From the NCBI RefSeq assembly GCF_010365105.1, contig NZ_JAAFGZ010000005.1, positions 124,001 to 188,000 on the forward strand: 64,000 bases of DNA. The letters run 5' to 3'. A program made the translations under genes and the position numbers. Source of the stretch: Polaromonas sp. (lineage in GTDB: Bacteria > Pseudomonadota > Gammaproteobacteria > Burkholderiales > Burkholderiaceae_C). A model generated the notes under the pieces. The model was not told where the DNA came from. It made no database searches and was given only the letters and a program-made list of their open reading frames with translations. This document shows, piece by piece, positions 10,254 to 19,716 of this stretch. The first letter of the stretch is position 1; every line of letters begins with the position of its first letter.

Positions 10254-11708
10254 TTATTTGCGCATGAAGTCGGGACTTGCCAGCATCAGGCCGGTGCGCA
10301 TCTTCTCTGGCTCGCGGGCAATGCGCTGCTGCGTGGCGAGGCTGAAAAAGGCATTCAGGTAAACCGGCTCGGGAATACGCTGGGCCAGGCCCATGGCAAA
10401 GTCAGCGCGCCGGGTCAGTGCCTCGGGCGCCAGCCAAGTGGCAGCGTCGGTTTTGTAACCGTCGGGGGTCTGCCAGCCATGCATGGGCTGGCCGGCCTGG
10501 GCCAGGAAACCCAGTGCCTGAACCATGTCGCGCCGGTCTTTCACGCCGCCAGCGGCGGTCAGCGCCGAGCAGGCAAAGTCCAGCGGGGTTTTGAAAAGAA
10601 GGTTGTCGGCTGCCCAGAACTCGGGCGACGCCACCAGCGTGCGCATCACCGCACGAATGTCACCCTGGCTGGCCAGAAAGGTCTGGCTCAAGCGCTCGAC
10701 CAGCGCGGGCGGCGGCCTGTCTGCTACAAAAAAAGTTGCCAATCGTTCGGATACCCGGTGCGCTGTTGCCGGCTGGCGCGCCAGGAAGCGGATGGCGTCC
10801 TCGCCTTCCTGCATGCCCTCGCTGATATAGCTTCTTCCCAAAAATGTCTTGCTGCCCTTGTCGTGCAGCCGCTCTGCAAACCGGAACCCCTCGCCGTCAC
10901 GCAGGTTGACCGTCCAGCCGGTCAGGATGCGCGCGAGTTCATGCACGTCGTTTTGCGTGTAGCCGCCGCCCACGCCCAGCGTGTGCAACTCCATCAGTTC
11001 ACGCGCATAGTTTTCGTTCAGGCCCCGATTGCTGCTTTGCGCCTGGTCCAGGTAATACAGCATGGCCGGGTGCCTGGCGCTGGCAAGCAGCAAATCCTCG
11101 AAACGGCCCAGCGCATGGGCACGGATCACATTGACCGCGTAATGCCCCACAAACGGCCGCACATTGCCTTTGCCGACAAACACATTCAGGTGGTTGAACC
11201 AGAACTCTGTCATGCGCGCCAGCAAGGGATTTTCCAGCGCCGGGTCACTGCAGGCCATGACGCGCCAGGCGGCGGCACTTTGCGCCATCTCGAGGCTGAA
11301 CGCCGGTACGCCTGCTGCCGGTGGAGACAGGGGCAACTTGCCTGAAGCGTCGGGCACAGCCTGTGTCCGCAAGATCTTGCGGGCTTCGCGTTCCGCCTGA
11401 AAGTCACGCGCAATATCGCCCAGCGGCGCATTGATCCGGGCCAGCTCGGGAGGAATGGCCGGCGCCTGCTGACTCGCCGCGTAGGCCAGATCAATTTGGT
11501 TTAAAGCCCATGCCCGGGGCGTCAGCGCTGCCGTCTGGTCAGGCGTGGGGGCATAACCCAAGCGCGAGGTGGCACGCCACACCGCAGGCGGGGCGCTGTC
11601 CATCATGCCGACGGGCACGACGGATAGGGCTTGTGCGCTTGCCAGCAGGCTGGTCAGCGCAGCGACAGTGGCTGCGACCAGGCGGCTTGCGATGAAGGTT
11701 TTGTGCAT
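10254..11708 (-). CDS. DUF1800 family exported protein
   Basis: The protein has 484 residues, an N-terminal secretion signal (ASRLVAATVAALTSLLASAQA) and a good AGGAGAT ribosome binding site. Family features include RLGYAPTPDQ near residue 50, TEFWFNHLNVFVGKG, NENYARELMELHTLGVGGGYTQNDV and ARILTGWTV. It is the first gene of a two-gene operon with the DUF1501 protein. The biochemical role is not known. Both products should act outside the cytoplasm. Confidence 0.9.
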   Translation of the reverse strand: MHKTFIASRLVAATVAALTSLLASAQALSVVPVGMMDSAPPAVWRATSRLGYAPTPDQTAALTPRAWALNQIDLAYAASQQAPAIPPELARINAPLGDIARDFQAEREARKILRTQAVPDASGKLPLSPPAAGVPAFSLEMAQSAAAWRVMACSDPALENPLLARMTEFWFNHLNVFVGKGNVRPFVGHYAVNVIRAHALGRFEDLLLASARHPAMLYYLDQAQSSNRGLNENYARELMELHTLGVGGGYTQNDVHELARILTGWTVNLRDGEGFRFAERLHDKGSKTFLGRSYISEGMQEGEDAIRFLARQPATAHRVSERLATFFVADRPPPALVERLSQTFLASQGDIRAVMRTLVASPEFWAADNLLFKTPLDFACSALTAAGGVKDRRDMVQALGFLAQAGQPMHGWQTPDGYKTDAATWLAPEALTRRADFAMGLAQRIPEPVYLNAFFSLATQQRIAREPEKMRTGLMLASPDFMRK

Positions 11709-11825
11709 GTAAATCTCCTGCCAGAACTTTTAACGCACGGACGGCAGGGTGCGTTGCCTTACATCTGCGGCTTTACACAGATTTACCGCAGGCGCTGACA
11801 CGACGCCAGCGCACGCCTTCAAAAG

Positions 11826-12821
11826 CTATAGCGTCAGGATGGTGCAGCCGGTGGTCTTGCGCGCTTCCAGAGCCCGGTGCGCTTCGGCCACATCGGCCAG
11901 GGAAAAGCGCTGGTCGATGCGAATCTTCACCTTGCCACTGACGACCATTTCAAACAGGTCGTCGGCCATTTCCTGCGTGCTTTCACGCGTGGTGATGTGG
12001 CTGAACAGCGTCTGGCGCGTCACATACAGCGAGCCTTTGGGGCCGAGGATACCGGGCGAAAACGGTGCGACCGGGCCGGACGCATTGCCAAAGCTGGCCA
12101 TCAGGCCAAAGGGCCGCAGGCAGTCGAGCGAACGCTCAAAGGTGTCCTTGCCGACCGAGTCATAGACCACCTTCACGCCCTGGCCGCTGGTGATTTCTTT
12201 CACACGGGCGACAAAATCTTCTTTCGCATAGTTGATGACAAACGCCGCGCCGTGTTCCCTGGCCAGCGCGCATTTTTCATCTGAACCGGCAGTGCCGATC
12301 AGTTGCAGGCCCATGGCCCTGGCCCACTGGCAGGCAATCAGGCCGACACCGCCGGCAGCGGCGTGAAACAGCACGAAATCGCCGGCTTTCAGCCCGCCCT
12401 GCGGCTGGGTGCGGCGCAGCAGGTATTGCGCGGTCAGACCCTTGAGCATCATGGCCGCGCCGGTCTCGAACGAAATCGCGTCGGGCAGTTTGCAGACGCA
12501 TTTGGCCGGCATGACGCGCACTTCGCAGTAACTGCCCGGCGGCTGGCTGGCATAGGCGGCGCGGTCGCCCACTTTCAGATGCGTCACGCCTTCGCCGACG
12601 GCTTCGACGATGCCCGACGCTTCCATGCCGAGCTGCAGAGGCATGGGCAACTGATAAAGACCACTGCGCTGGTACACGTCGATGAAGTTCAGGCCGATGG
12701 CCTTGTGGCGGATGCGGATCTCGCCGGGGCCGGGTTCGCCCACCTCGACTTCCACCAGCTTGAGTTCTTCGGGTCCGCCGTACTGGTCGATGCGGACGGC
12801 TTGGGAGGTCATGACGGTCAT
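11826..12821 (-). CDS. NADPH:quinone oxidoreductase (zinc-independent MDR family)
   Basis: This 331-residue cytoplasmic protein has the QOR-type medium-chain dehydrogenase layout. The N-terminal GroES-like domain contains GLNFIDVYQRSGLY, and the Rossmann domain contains HAAAGGVGLIACQWARAMG at about residue 155. The structural-zinc cysteines of classical alcohol dehydrogenases are absent, as expected. AAGGA precedes the ATG at 12821, and a second ATG lies three codons downstream. It is divergent from an EamA transporter. The electron acceptor is likely a quinone, by family. Confidence 0.93.
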   Translation of the reverse strand: MTVMTSQAVRIDQYGGPEELKLVEVEVGEPGPGEIRIRHKAIGLNFIDVYQRSGLYQLPMPLQLGMEASGIVEAVGEGVTHLKVGDRAAYASQPPGSYCEVRVMPAKCVCKLPDAISFETGAAMMLKGLTAQYLLRRTQPQGGLKAGDFVLFHAAAGGVGLIACQWARAMGLQLIGTAGSDEKCALAREHGAAFVINYAKEDFVARVKEITSGQGVKVVYDSVGKDTFERSLDCLRPFGLMASFGNASGPVAPFSPGILGPKGSLYVTRQTLFSHITTRESTQEMADDLFEMVVSGKVKIRIDQRFSLADVAEAHRALEARKTTGCTILTL

Positions 12822-12964
12822 CAGGTATTTCCTTGGGGTTGTCAGTGAATCAGCGGGAGGCGCTGGGCCGCCATGGTGACACGAATCGCGGCTGGCCGCT
12901 GGCGTCCCCAGAGCGCCAAGGCGCCTGCGCGAAAACCGGCCGGCAGCTTGGTAAAGTCACGCCC

Positions 12965-13864
12965 ATGAATCAACGCCTGACCCCCGCCACCGCCCTGCTG
13001 CTGACGCTGCCGCCCCTGCTCTGGGCCGGCAATGCGGTGGTGGGCCGCGTGGTCCATGAGCTGATTCCGCCGATGACGCTGAATTTTCTGCGCTGGGTGC
13101 TGGCCTTTGCCATCCTGCTGCCGCTGGCCTGGCGGGCGCTGCGCCCGGGGAGCAGCATGTGGGCTCACTGGAAGCGCCTGTCGATGCTCGGCCTGCTGGG
13201 CATCGGCTGCTACAACGCACTGCAATACCTGGCGCTGCAGACCTCGACGCCGCTCAATGTGACGCTGGTCGCGTCCAGCATCCCGGTGTGGATGCTGGGG
13301 GTGGGCGCTGTCTGCTTCGGCAGGCCGGTGTCGCGCCGGCAGGTCGCCGGCGCGCTGCTGTCGGTGGCCGGCGTGCTGGTGGTGCTGTCGCGCGGCCAGT
13401 GGTCGCTGTTGCTGCAAGTTCGACTGGTGCCGGGCGACCTCTATGTGCTGATGGCCACGCTGGCCTGGGCGTTTTACAGCTGGCTGCTGTCGCAACCCAG
13501 GGAGCCGGCTGAATTTCGCAGCGACTGGGCAGCTTTTTTGATCGCACAGATTTTTTTTGGCCTGGGATGGTCCGGCCTGTTCGCGGCGGGTGAATGGGCG
13601 CTGGTGGATGCGCACATCACCTGGGGCTGGCCGCTGGTGGCGGCGCTGCTGTACATCGCCATCGGGCCGGCGGTCATCGCCTATCGGTGCTGGGGGCTGG
13701 GCATGCAGCGGGTCGGCCCGGCCGTTGCCGGGTTTTTCACCAACCTCACGCCACTGTTCGCCGCGTTGCTGTCAGCGGCCTTTCTGGGCGAGTTGCCGCA
13801 CCTCTACCATGGGCTGGCCTTCTTGCTGATCGTCGGCGGGATCGTGGTGTCGGCGCGGCGCTGA
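12965..13864 (+). CDS. EamA/DMT-family exporter
   Basis: The protein has 299 residues from the ATG at 12965 (MNQRLTPATALLLTLPPLLWAGN). The frame is open upstream to 12833, but that part is not membrane-like. About ten hydrophobic segments form two EamA repeats. Typical signatures are LLWAGNAVVGR and PPMTLNFLRW near the start and a RVGPAVAGFFTNLTPLFAALLS segment in the second half. It is probably an inner-membrane metabolite exporter with unknown substrate. Confidence 0.9.
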   Translation: MNQRLTPATALLLTLPPLLWAGNAVVGRVVHELIPPMTLNFLRWVLAFAILLPLAWRALRPGSSMWAHWKRLSMLGLLGIGCYNALQYLALQTSTPLNVTLVASSIPVWMLGVGAVCFGRPVSRRQVAGALLSVAGVLVVLSRGQWSLLLQVRLVPGDLYVLMATLAWAFYSWLLSQPREPAEFRSDWAAFLIAQIFFGLGWSGLFAAGEWALVDAHITWGWPLVAALLYIAIGPAVIAYRCWGLGMQRVGPAVAGFFTNLTPLFAALLSAAFLGELPHLYHGLAFLLIVGGIVVSARR

Positions 13865-13942
13865 GCCAGGCGCACCAGCCTGTCCTGGCTGCCTTCAGCG
13901 GCGCGCCCTGCGGTCCAGCGCCTGCACCACTTGCCGGCTCGG

Positions 13943-15850
13943 CTACTGCTTTTTTTCAGCGAATGAAGCATAGGGACAGCCCGCCAGCATGATGCCCCGG
14001 CTGACTCCCTCAAACGACACCGGCGTTTTTTGGCAGGCCTGCGCCACGCTCATGCGCCCGGAACGAACGGCCGCATAGATCCTGGTGTCGTCATCGGTCT
14101 TGTCGATGATCTTTCGCCCCGCCACCGCAGGCGGCAGAAGGGCAAAGTCATTGACATTGACAAAGGTCGTGCCGTCGGCGGTGTCGCGCACCATGATGGG
14201 CGGCAGCACCGTTTTCTCGCCCATCACGGGCGTGACGACGACGGCGTTCTTTGCCGCGCCCTGAATGCCGATGCCCATCAAATCCATCAGCGTGGCGGGA
14301 AGTTGCGCCAGCGTCGAAGTTTCCTTCTGGCGTGCCAGCTGGCGGTATTTTTCGTACAGACCGGCATTTTCCTTGCGGGCCGCGTCGTTGAAATAAATCA
14401 GGAACGGAACCCGCGCCATTTCGTGCCGGAAGCGGGCCGAGTCATGTCCCAAGCCCAGGAAAACATCGTCTCCGTGATCGGAAAAGTAAACCAGCACCAG
14501 CGGCCGGGCCACCTGCTTGACATGATTGATGGCCTGGTCGAGGCTGTAATCGACGTACCGGATGGCCGCATCGTATTCCTCAATGGAACCGGCCTCACCG
14601 CTGGCATTGCCCCTGATCTGTGCAGGATCGAGCTGGGTGAACAGCCCGTCCACGGGCTTTCTGAAGCGTTCCGGAATGTTGGCATGGTAGGGGCCGTGGC
14701 CGGCATAGGAATGCAGGAAGGTCGCGGTCCGGGTGTTGTGGCCGACTTCCAGGGTGTCAAGCTGTTGCCCGAAAAATTCATGGTCCCAGACCTTTTCGAC
14801 CAGGTCCGCCTCGGTTGCGCTGGCGTTAGGCTTTTGCCTGAAAAGCTTGTGGGCATTCTTGAACACCACCGAAGACGCCTGGTCCCAGGAGCCGCCGATG
14901 CCCTGGTTGCTGATGAGCGAGGACGCCACGCCGGCCTTGTTCAACACGTCCACGACAGACACCCGTTTTCTTTGCGTGATGGGCAGGAATCGCTCGCCGT
15001 CGTCCACCCCCAGCGACAGCGCTTCGAGCAAGGAGCGGCTGGTGTGCGCATGGGTCGCAAACACATGCTCGAACACGATGAGGTTGGCGTCAAGGCGGGC
15101 GCGTTCGCTCAGCCGTGGCGTGGTGGGCCGGGGATAGCCGTAAACGCCCATGTTCATGGTCGAGGTGGACTCGCCGATGTAGACCAGCAGGTCGGGCTGG
15201 CTGCGCGCCACGCTGACTTCGGGCACAGGCTGGTCGAAATTGCGCGCCGTGCTCAGGTATTTCTCGGAATTGTCAAAGTAGACGGCCAGGGCTTTTGAGC
15301 TGGTGTGCTGAAAGGCCAGTCCGACCAGCACGCCGGCCATGCACAGCTTGAGAAGCGAAGCATGGCGCCGGGAGCGTTCCCAGCGGGCCAGCAGTCGCTG
15401 GAACGCATAAAAACTGAGCAATGAAAACACCAGGTAGACCGCCAGCTTCTTCAGGCTGAAATCGGGGTGGATGGTTTCCCGCAGGGTGTGCAACCAGAAC
15501 CGGGCTTCTTCCAGGTTGAAGTTTTTGGTTTCGGCGAAGGAATCGACACCGAGCGATTCCAGATAAAGAGACACTGGCAGATGAAAGGCCAGCCAGACCA
15601 AGCCCAACAGGAAAACGGCGCCCGCCCCGATCCAGCGGTGTTTTTTCAACAACACCAGGCTGACATAGACGGCCCCGATGAAAAACAGGTATTCACCGCT
15701 GCGGTCCTGAAGGACAAACAGCAGGTATTTGACCGAAGCCGGCAATGAAGGTGCGGACAGCCCGGACATTTCGAAAAGCGCGCTGCAACCGGTACCCGCA
15801 AGCAGCATGAGGGCTGCTGCCGCAAACTTGAAAAATGCCGTCTTTGCCAT
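13943..15850 (-). CDS. Phosphoethanolamine transferase-like membrane sulfatase-fold enzyme (CptA/EptA type)
   Basis: The protein has 635 residues. About five hydrophobic segments occupy the first 190 residues, followed by a periplasmic sulfatase-fold domain. The metal/nucleophile region reads LLVYIGESTSTMNMGVYGYP at about residue 222. A threonine-rich stretch AHTSRSLLEAL near 268 may hold the nucleophile. YFSDHGDDVFLGLGHD near 457 supplies metal ligands. This matches lipid A or LPS-core phosphoethanolamine transferases. The acceptor cannot be told from sequence. No regulatory pair such as pmrAB adjoins it. Confidence 0.82.
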   Translation of the reverse strand: MAKTAFFKFAAAALMLLAGTGCSALFEMSGLSAPSLPASVKYLLFVLQDRSGEYLFFIGAVYVSLVLLKKHRWIGAGAVFLLGLVWLAFHLPVSLYLESLGVDSFAETKNFNLEEARFWLHTLRETIHPDFSLKKLAVYLVFSLLSFYAFQRLLARWERSRRHASLLKLCMAGVLVGLAFQHTSSKALAVYFDNSEKYLSTARNFDQPVPEVSVARSQPDLLVYIGESTSTMNMGVYGYPRPTTPRLSERARLDANLIVFEHVFATHAHTSRSLLEALSLGVDDGERFLPITQRKRVSVVDVLNKAGVASSLISNQGIGGSWDQASSVVFKNAHKLFRQKPNASATEADLVEKVWDHEFFGQQLDTLEVGHNTRTATFLHSYAGHGPYHANIPERFRKPVDGLFTQLDPAQIRGNASGEAGSIEEYDAAIRYVDYSLDQAINHVKQVARPLVLVYFSDHGDDVFLGLGHDSARFRHEMARVPFLIYFNDAARKENAGLYEKYRQLARQKETSTLAQLPATLMDLMGIGIQGAAKNAVVVTPVMGEKTVLPPIMVRDTADGTTFVNVNDFALLPPAVAGRKIIDKTDDDTRIYAAVRSGRMSVAQACQKTPVSFEGVSRGIMLAGCPYASFAEKKQ

Positions 15851-16151
15851 GCAATGTCTTTATTGTTCGTTCGGCCACCAATTCAATGGGACCGTGGCGC
15901 CAGCCCTGGCGCGCATCCAAGGAAAGCTGGCAGTAGGCGCTGCCCCTGTCCGGCAAACCGCAAGACTTCGGAATTTACCCGGTGTCCGCCGGCGCGAAAT
16001 GCGCCGGCTTCGCGCATGAGCGTCAGCCGGTAGCCAGACAAACGCAAGGAAACGCCTACTACCTCTGGGACTAAGGGAAGTTTGCGCCGGCAGCCGTCAC
16101 GGCCATGCCCGGCTCAGGCCGCCTGTCTTGCCTGGTTTGACTGGCAGAAGG
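15851..16151. other. Intergenic, no feature seen
   Basis: About 300 bases separate the start of the phosphoethanolamine transferase-like gene from the end of the SDR gene. I see no convincing gene or hairpin with a T-tract. It should contain the promoter of the transferase gene. Confidence 0.5.
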
Positions 16152-16946
16152 TCAGAATGTCCCCGGATACGCCCCGCCGTCGGCCAGCACGTTCTGGCCG
16201 GTCATGTAGGCGGCCTGCTGGCTGCACAGGAAGGCGCAGATGGCGCCAAATTCTTCGGGGGTGCCGTAGCGGCCGGCAGGAATTTGCGCCTGTTGTGCGC
16301 GGCGGATTTCTTCAACGCTCTTGCCCGACTTCTCGGACGCGGCGCGCACGGTGCTGGCAATGCGGTCGGTGTCGAACTTGCCGGGCAGCAGGTTGTTGAT
16401 CGTCACGCCCTGCGCAGCCAACGTGGTACGCGCCACGCCGGCGACAAAACCCGTCAGGCCGCTGCGCGCGCCGTTGGACAAGCCGAGGATGTCAATCGGC
16501 GACTTGACCGAACTGGACGTGATGTTGACGATGCGGCCAAAGCCGCGCGCGGCCATGCCATCGACCGTCGCCTTGATCAGCTCGATGGGCGTCAGCATAT
16601 TGGCATCAACCGCCCTGATCCAGGCATCGCGGTCCCAGTCGCGGAAGTCGCCCGTGGGCGGGCCGCCAGCGTTGGTGACGACAATATCGAAATCCTTGCG
16701 CAGCGCAAACACGGCGGCCCGGCCTTCGACGGTGGTGATGTCTGCGGCAACAAACTGGACTGTTGCGCTTGCTGGACGGGCGCTGTCAGCTATCAATTTA
16801 TTGGCAGCGGCTTCGAGTGCTTCGACGCCGCGCGCCACGATGAGCACATGCACGCCTTCGCGCACCAGCGCCTGCGCGCAGCCAAAACCCAGGCCCTTGC
16901 TGGCGCCGCAGACCAGTGCATATTTACCGGCAATCCCTAAATCCAT
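16152..16946 (-). CDS. SDR family oxidoreductase
   Basis: This protein of 264 residues is a classical short-chain dehydrogenase. The cofactor motif is GASKGLGFG at about residues 14-22, followed by NAGG near 92. The catalytic region is unusual: after VNITSSSVKSPIDILGLSNGARSGL there is no YxxxK, because an asparagine (SNGAR) stands where Tyr-x-x-x-Lys is expected. This is a feature of the divergent 3-oxoacyl-ACP-reductase-like SDRs. Residues around 47-65 are encoded by a dispersed repeat. The substrate is unknown. Confidence 0.88.
   Translation of the reverse strand: MDLGIAGKYALVCGASKGLGFGCAQALVREGVHVLIVARGVEALEAAANKLIADSARPASATVQFVAADITTVEGRAAVFALRKDFDIVVTNAGGPPTGDFRDWDRDAWIRAVDANMLTPIELIKATVDGMAARGFGRIVNITSSSVKSPIDILGLSNGARSGLTGFVAGVARTTLAAQGVTINNLLPGKFDTDRIASTVRAASEKSGKSVEEIRRAQQAQIPAGRYGTPEEFGAICAFLCSQQAAYMTGQNVLADGGAYPGTF
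16750..16804 (-). repeat. Dispersed Comamonadaceae-type repeat, copy inside SDR gene
   Basis: Read on the minus strand it gives AATAAATTGATAGCTGACAG followed by a GCAAGCGCAAC block. It is in frame and encodes the peptide NKLIADSARPASATVQF. The palindrome is degenerate compared with the intergenic copies. Confidence 0.45.
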
Positions 16947-17024
16947 GTTGGTTCCTTAAAGAGCGTAGCAGAGGAAAAATGCCCATGATACGAAGTCTGG
17001 CCCGCTGGCATTCACCAGAAAAAG

Positions 17025-17942
17025 CTAGCGCGCCGTCCGTGTGAAGACAAAAATCCCCGCGATCACCAGCACTGTGCCGGCGGCCACCCAGGCGGTGAAC
17101 GGCTCGCCCAGAATCACCACGCCCATCAGGATGGTTGAGAGCGGGCCGATCATGCCGGTCTGGGCAGCCAGGCTGGCGCCTATGCGTTCTATCGCCATCA
17201 TCACCATCAGCACCGGCACGGCGGTACACAGCGTGGCGTTCAGCACCGACAGCCAGATCACTTCGGGCGCCACAATTGCAGCGCTCAAGGGGCGCAACAC
17301 GGCGAACTGCAGCAGGCAGCACAGGCAGGCGACCGTCGTGGCCAGCCCGACCAGCCGCATCGAGCCCAGTCGCTTGACCATCTCGCCGCTGTACACCAGG
17401 TACAGCGCATAGCTGATCGCACTGCCGAACACCAGCAGCGCACCCCAGGCGGCTTCGCTCCCCTGCAGCGTGATCTCGTGGCCGAACACCAGCGCCACGC
17501 CGGCATAGCTCAGCGCCATGCCGATAAGGTGCGGCGCGGTGATGCGCCGCTGGTAGAACACCAGGCCCAGCAGCAGCACCAGTGTCGGGTTGAGGTACAG
17601 GATCAGCCGCTCCAGCGAGGCGCTGATGTAGGCCAGGCCGGCAAAGTCCAGGAAACTGGCCAGGTAGTAGCCGGTCACGCCCAGCCACAAGATGCCCAGC
17701 CAGTCGCGGCGCGACAGCGGCGGCTTGCCCCGGCTGGCCCACCAGGCCATGAGCGCAAAAATCGGCAGTGCAAACAGCATGCGGTACATGATCAGCGTGA
17801 CGGCATCGACGCCATAGCGGTAAGCCAGCTTGACGATGATCGCCTTGCCGCTGAAGGCAATTGCGCCAAAACTCGCCAGCAGCAATCCGCCAGCTATGCT
17901 TTTAGGAGCTGTTTGTACAGGCTCCACTTGCGGTGGAGGCAT
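17025..17942 (-). CDS. EamA/DMT-family exporter
   Basis: This protein of 305 residues has about ten membrane segments and two EamA repeats (SFGAIAFSGKAIIVKLAYRYGVDA in the first, AQTGMIGPLSTILMGVVILGE in the second). I chose the ATG at 17942, though an upstream TTG at 17984 would add 14 residues. The two conserved halves and the GxxE at the end of the second repeat support the family. It is transcribed in the same direction as the SDR gene downstream. Substrate unknown. Confidence 0.88.
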   Translation of the reverse strand: MPPPQVEPVQTAPKSIAGGLLLASFGAIAFSGKAIIVKLAYRYGVDAVTLIMYRMLFALPIFALMAWWASRGKPPLSRRDWLGILWLGVTGYYLASFLDFAGLAYISASLERLILYLNPTLVLLLGLVFYQRRITAPHLIGMALSYAGVALVFGHEITLQGSEAAWGALLVFGSAISYALYLVYSGEMVKRLGSMRLVGLATTVACLCCLLQFAVLRPLSAAIVAPEVIWLSVLNATLCTAVPVLMVMMAIERIGASLAAQTGMIGPLSTILMGVVILGEPFTAWVAAGTVLVIAGIFVFTRTAR

Positions 17943-18141
17943 ATTTGATTCGGAAATAGGGTTCAAGGTGGGGTTGGCTCGCAACGGTCAGGCCGCCGCG
18001 ACATCGGGCATGTCGTGTGGCCTCAAGTTTGGCACGTGCCGGGCGGCTGGTGGCATCTAGCATTTGGGCGTCACTCCTCTTGAGTAGAGAAGGCCGGCCG
18101 GTCCTTGTCGCGCTGCTGGTTCGAATCGGCGGCGTTCATAA

Positions 18142-18170
18142 AAAACGGCACCTGAAGATGCCGTTTTTGT
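18142..18170. terminator. Rho-independent terminator after tctA
   Basis: A short stem ACGGCA/TGCCGT with an eight-base loop is flanked by an A-run and a T-run. It lies just past the tctA stop on the minus strand and so probably ends the tct transcript. Confidence 0.7.
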
Positions 18171-18192
18171 GGAGGATGTCAGGGCGCCAGCG

Positions 18193-19704
18193 TCATTCTT
18201 CGACGAAGGCTTCTTCCCGCTTGTTCTTGACCGAGGGCAGCAGAACGATCACCAGCATCAGCACGGCCACGGCCAGCAGGCCGGCAGAAATCGGACGGGT
18301 CACGAACACGCTCCAGTCGCCGCGCGACAGCAGCAGCGCCCGGCGCAGGTTTTCTTCCATCATCGGGCCCAGGATGAAGCCCAGCAGCAAGGGAGCGGGT
18401 TCAGCGCCCAGTTTGACAAAGATGTAGCCGATCACGCCAAACAGACCCACCATCCAGACGTCCCAGGTGTTGTTGTTGGTCGAGTACACGCCAATCGCGC
18501 AGAACAGCACGATGGCCGGAAACAGGTAGCGGTAGGGAACGGTCAGCAGCTTGATCCAGATGCCGATCAGCGGCAGGTTCAAAATCACCAGCATCGCATT
18601 GCCGATCCACATCGAGGCGATCAGGCCCCAGAACAATTCGGGGTTGCTGGTCATGACCTGCGGGCCGGGCTGGATGTTGTGGATCGTCATGGCGCCCACC
18701 ATCAGCGCCATGACGGCATTGGGCGGAATGCCCAGCGTCAACAGCGGAATGAAGGAGGTTTGCGATCCGGCATTGTTGGCCGACTCGGGAGAGGCCACGC
18801 CGCGGATGTTGCCCTGGCCAAACGGGACTTCGCCCGGCTTCATCTTCATTTTCTTTTCCAGCGCGTAGGCGGCAAACGCCGACAGCAAGGCGCCACCGCC
18901 CGGCAGGATACCCAGCGCACAGCCCAGGAAGGTGCCGCGCAACACGGCAGGCGTCATGTCCTTGAAATCCTGCTTGGTCGGCCACAGGCCTGAGACCCCC
19001 GCCGTGAACACCTCACGTTCTTCCTCGGGTTGCGCCAGGTTGCTGATGATCTCGCCATAGCCGAACACGCCCATGGCAATCACCACGAAGCCGATGCCGT
19101 CGGTCAGTTCGGGAACGTCAAAGCTGAAACGGGCCACGCCAGAGTTCACGTCGGTGCCCACCAGGCCGAGCAGCAGGCCGAGTACGATCATGGCAATCGC
19201 CTTGAGCAGCGAGCCGGAAGCCAGCACCACCGCGCCGATCAGGCCCAGGGTCATCAGCGCAAAGTATTCAGCCGGGCCGAACTTGAAGGCCAGTTCGGTG
19301 AGCGGCGGCGCAAACGCCGCCAGGATCAGGGTACCCACGCAGCCCGCAAAGAACGAACCCAGACCGGCCGCCGCCAGCGCCGGCCCCGCTCGTCCTTTTC
19401 GGGCCATCTGGTAGCCGTCAATACAGGTGACGACCGAGGACGATTCTCCCGGCAAATTGACCAGGATGGCCGTGGTCGAGCCGCCGTATTGCGCGCCGTA
19501 ATAAATGCCGGCCAGCATGATCAGGGCCGACACCGGCGGCAGCGCATAAGTCGCCGGCAGCAGCATGGCGATGGTCGCCACCGGGCCAATGCCGGGCAGC
19601 ACGCCAATCAGCGTTCCCAGGATGCAGCCGACCAGGCAATACAGCAGGTTGATCGGCGTGAAGGCCACGCCGAAACCCAGCGAGAGGTGTTCAATCAGTT
19701 CCAT
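18193..19704 (-). CDS. tctA: Tripartite tricarboxylate transporter, large permease subunit
   Basis: This inner-membrane protein has 503 residues and about twelve segments. It is the TctA component that carries out uptake together with TctB and a periplasmic TctC binding protein. Family signatures include GVLPGIGPVATIAMLLP near residue 38, YYGAQYGGSTTAILVNLPGE near 68, and GVASPESANNAGSQTSFIPLLTLGIPPN around 310. A strong AAGGAG precedes the start. It follows tctB by 12 bases. The substrate is a carboxylate by family. Confidence 0.95.
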   Translation of the reverse strand: MELIEHLSLGFGVAFTPINLLYCLVGCILGTLIGVLPGIGPVATIAMLLPATYALPPVSALIMLAGIYYGAQYGGSTTAILVNLPGESSSVVTCIDGYQMARKGRAGPALAAAGLGSFFAGCVGTLILAAFAPPLTELAFKFGPAEYFALMTLGLIGAVVLASGSLLKAIAMIVLGLLLGLVGTDVNSGVARFSFDVPELTDGIGFVVIAMGVFGYGEIISNLAQPEEEREVFTAGVSGLWPTKQDFKDMTPAVLRGTFLGCALGILPGGGALLSAFAAYALEKKMKMKPGEVPFGQGNIRGVASPESANNAGSQTSFIPLLTLGIPPNAVMALMVGAMTIHNIQPGPQVMTSNPELFWGLIASMWIGNAMLVILNLPLIGIWIKLLTVPYRYLFPAIVLFCAIGVYSTNNNTWDVWMVGLFGVIGYIFVKLGAEPAPLLLGFILGPMMEENLRRALLLSRGDWSVFVTRPISAGLLAVAVLMLVIVLLPSVKNKREEAFVEE

Positions 19705-19716
19705 TTTTTATTCTCC

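Noticed and set aside
17880..17925. AGCTATG-containing stretch in the EamA gene as another dispersed repeat copy
   Set aside because: It lacks a palindromic arm and a TGCGCAA block, so similarity is too weak to include.
18105..18135. A GGTTCGAATC sequence resembling a tRNA T-loop
   Set aside because: The bases around it do not form a T-stem or acceptor stem, so it is not a tRNA gene.
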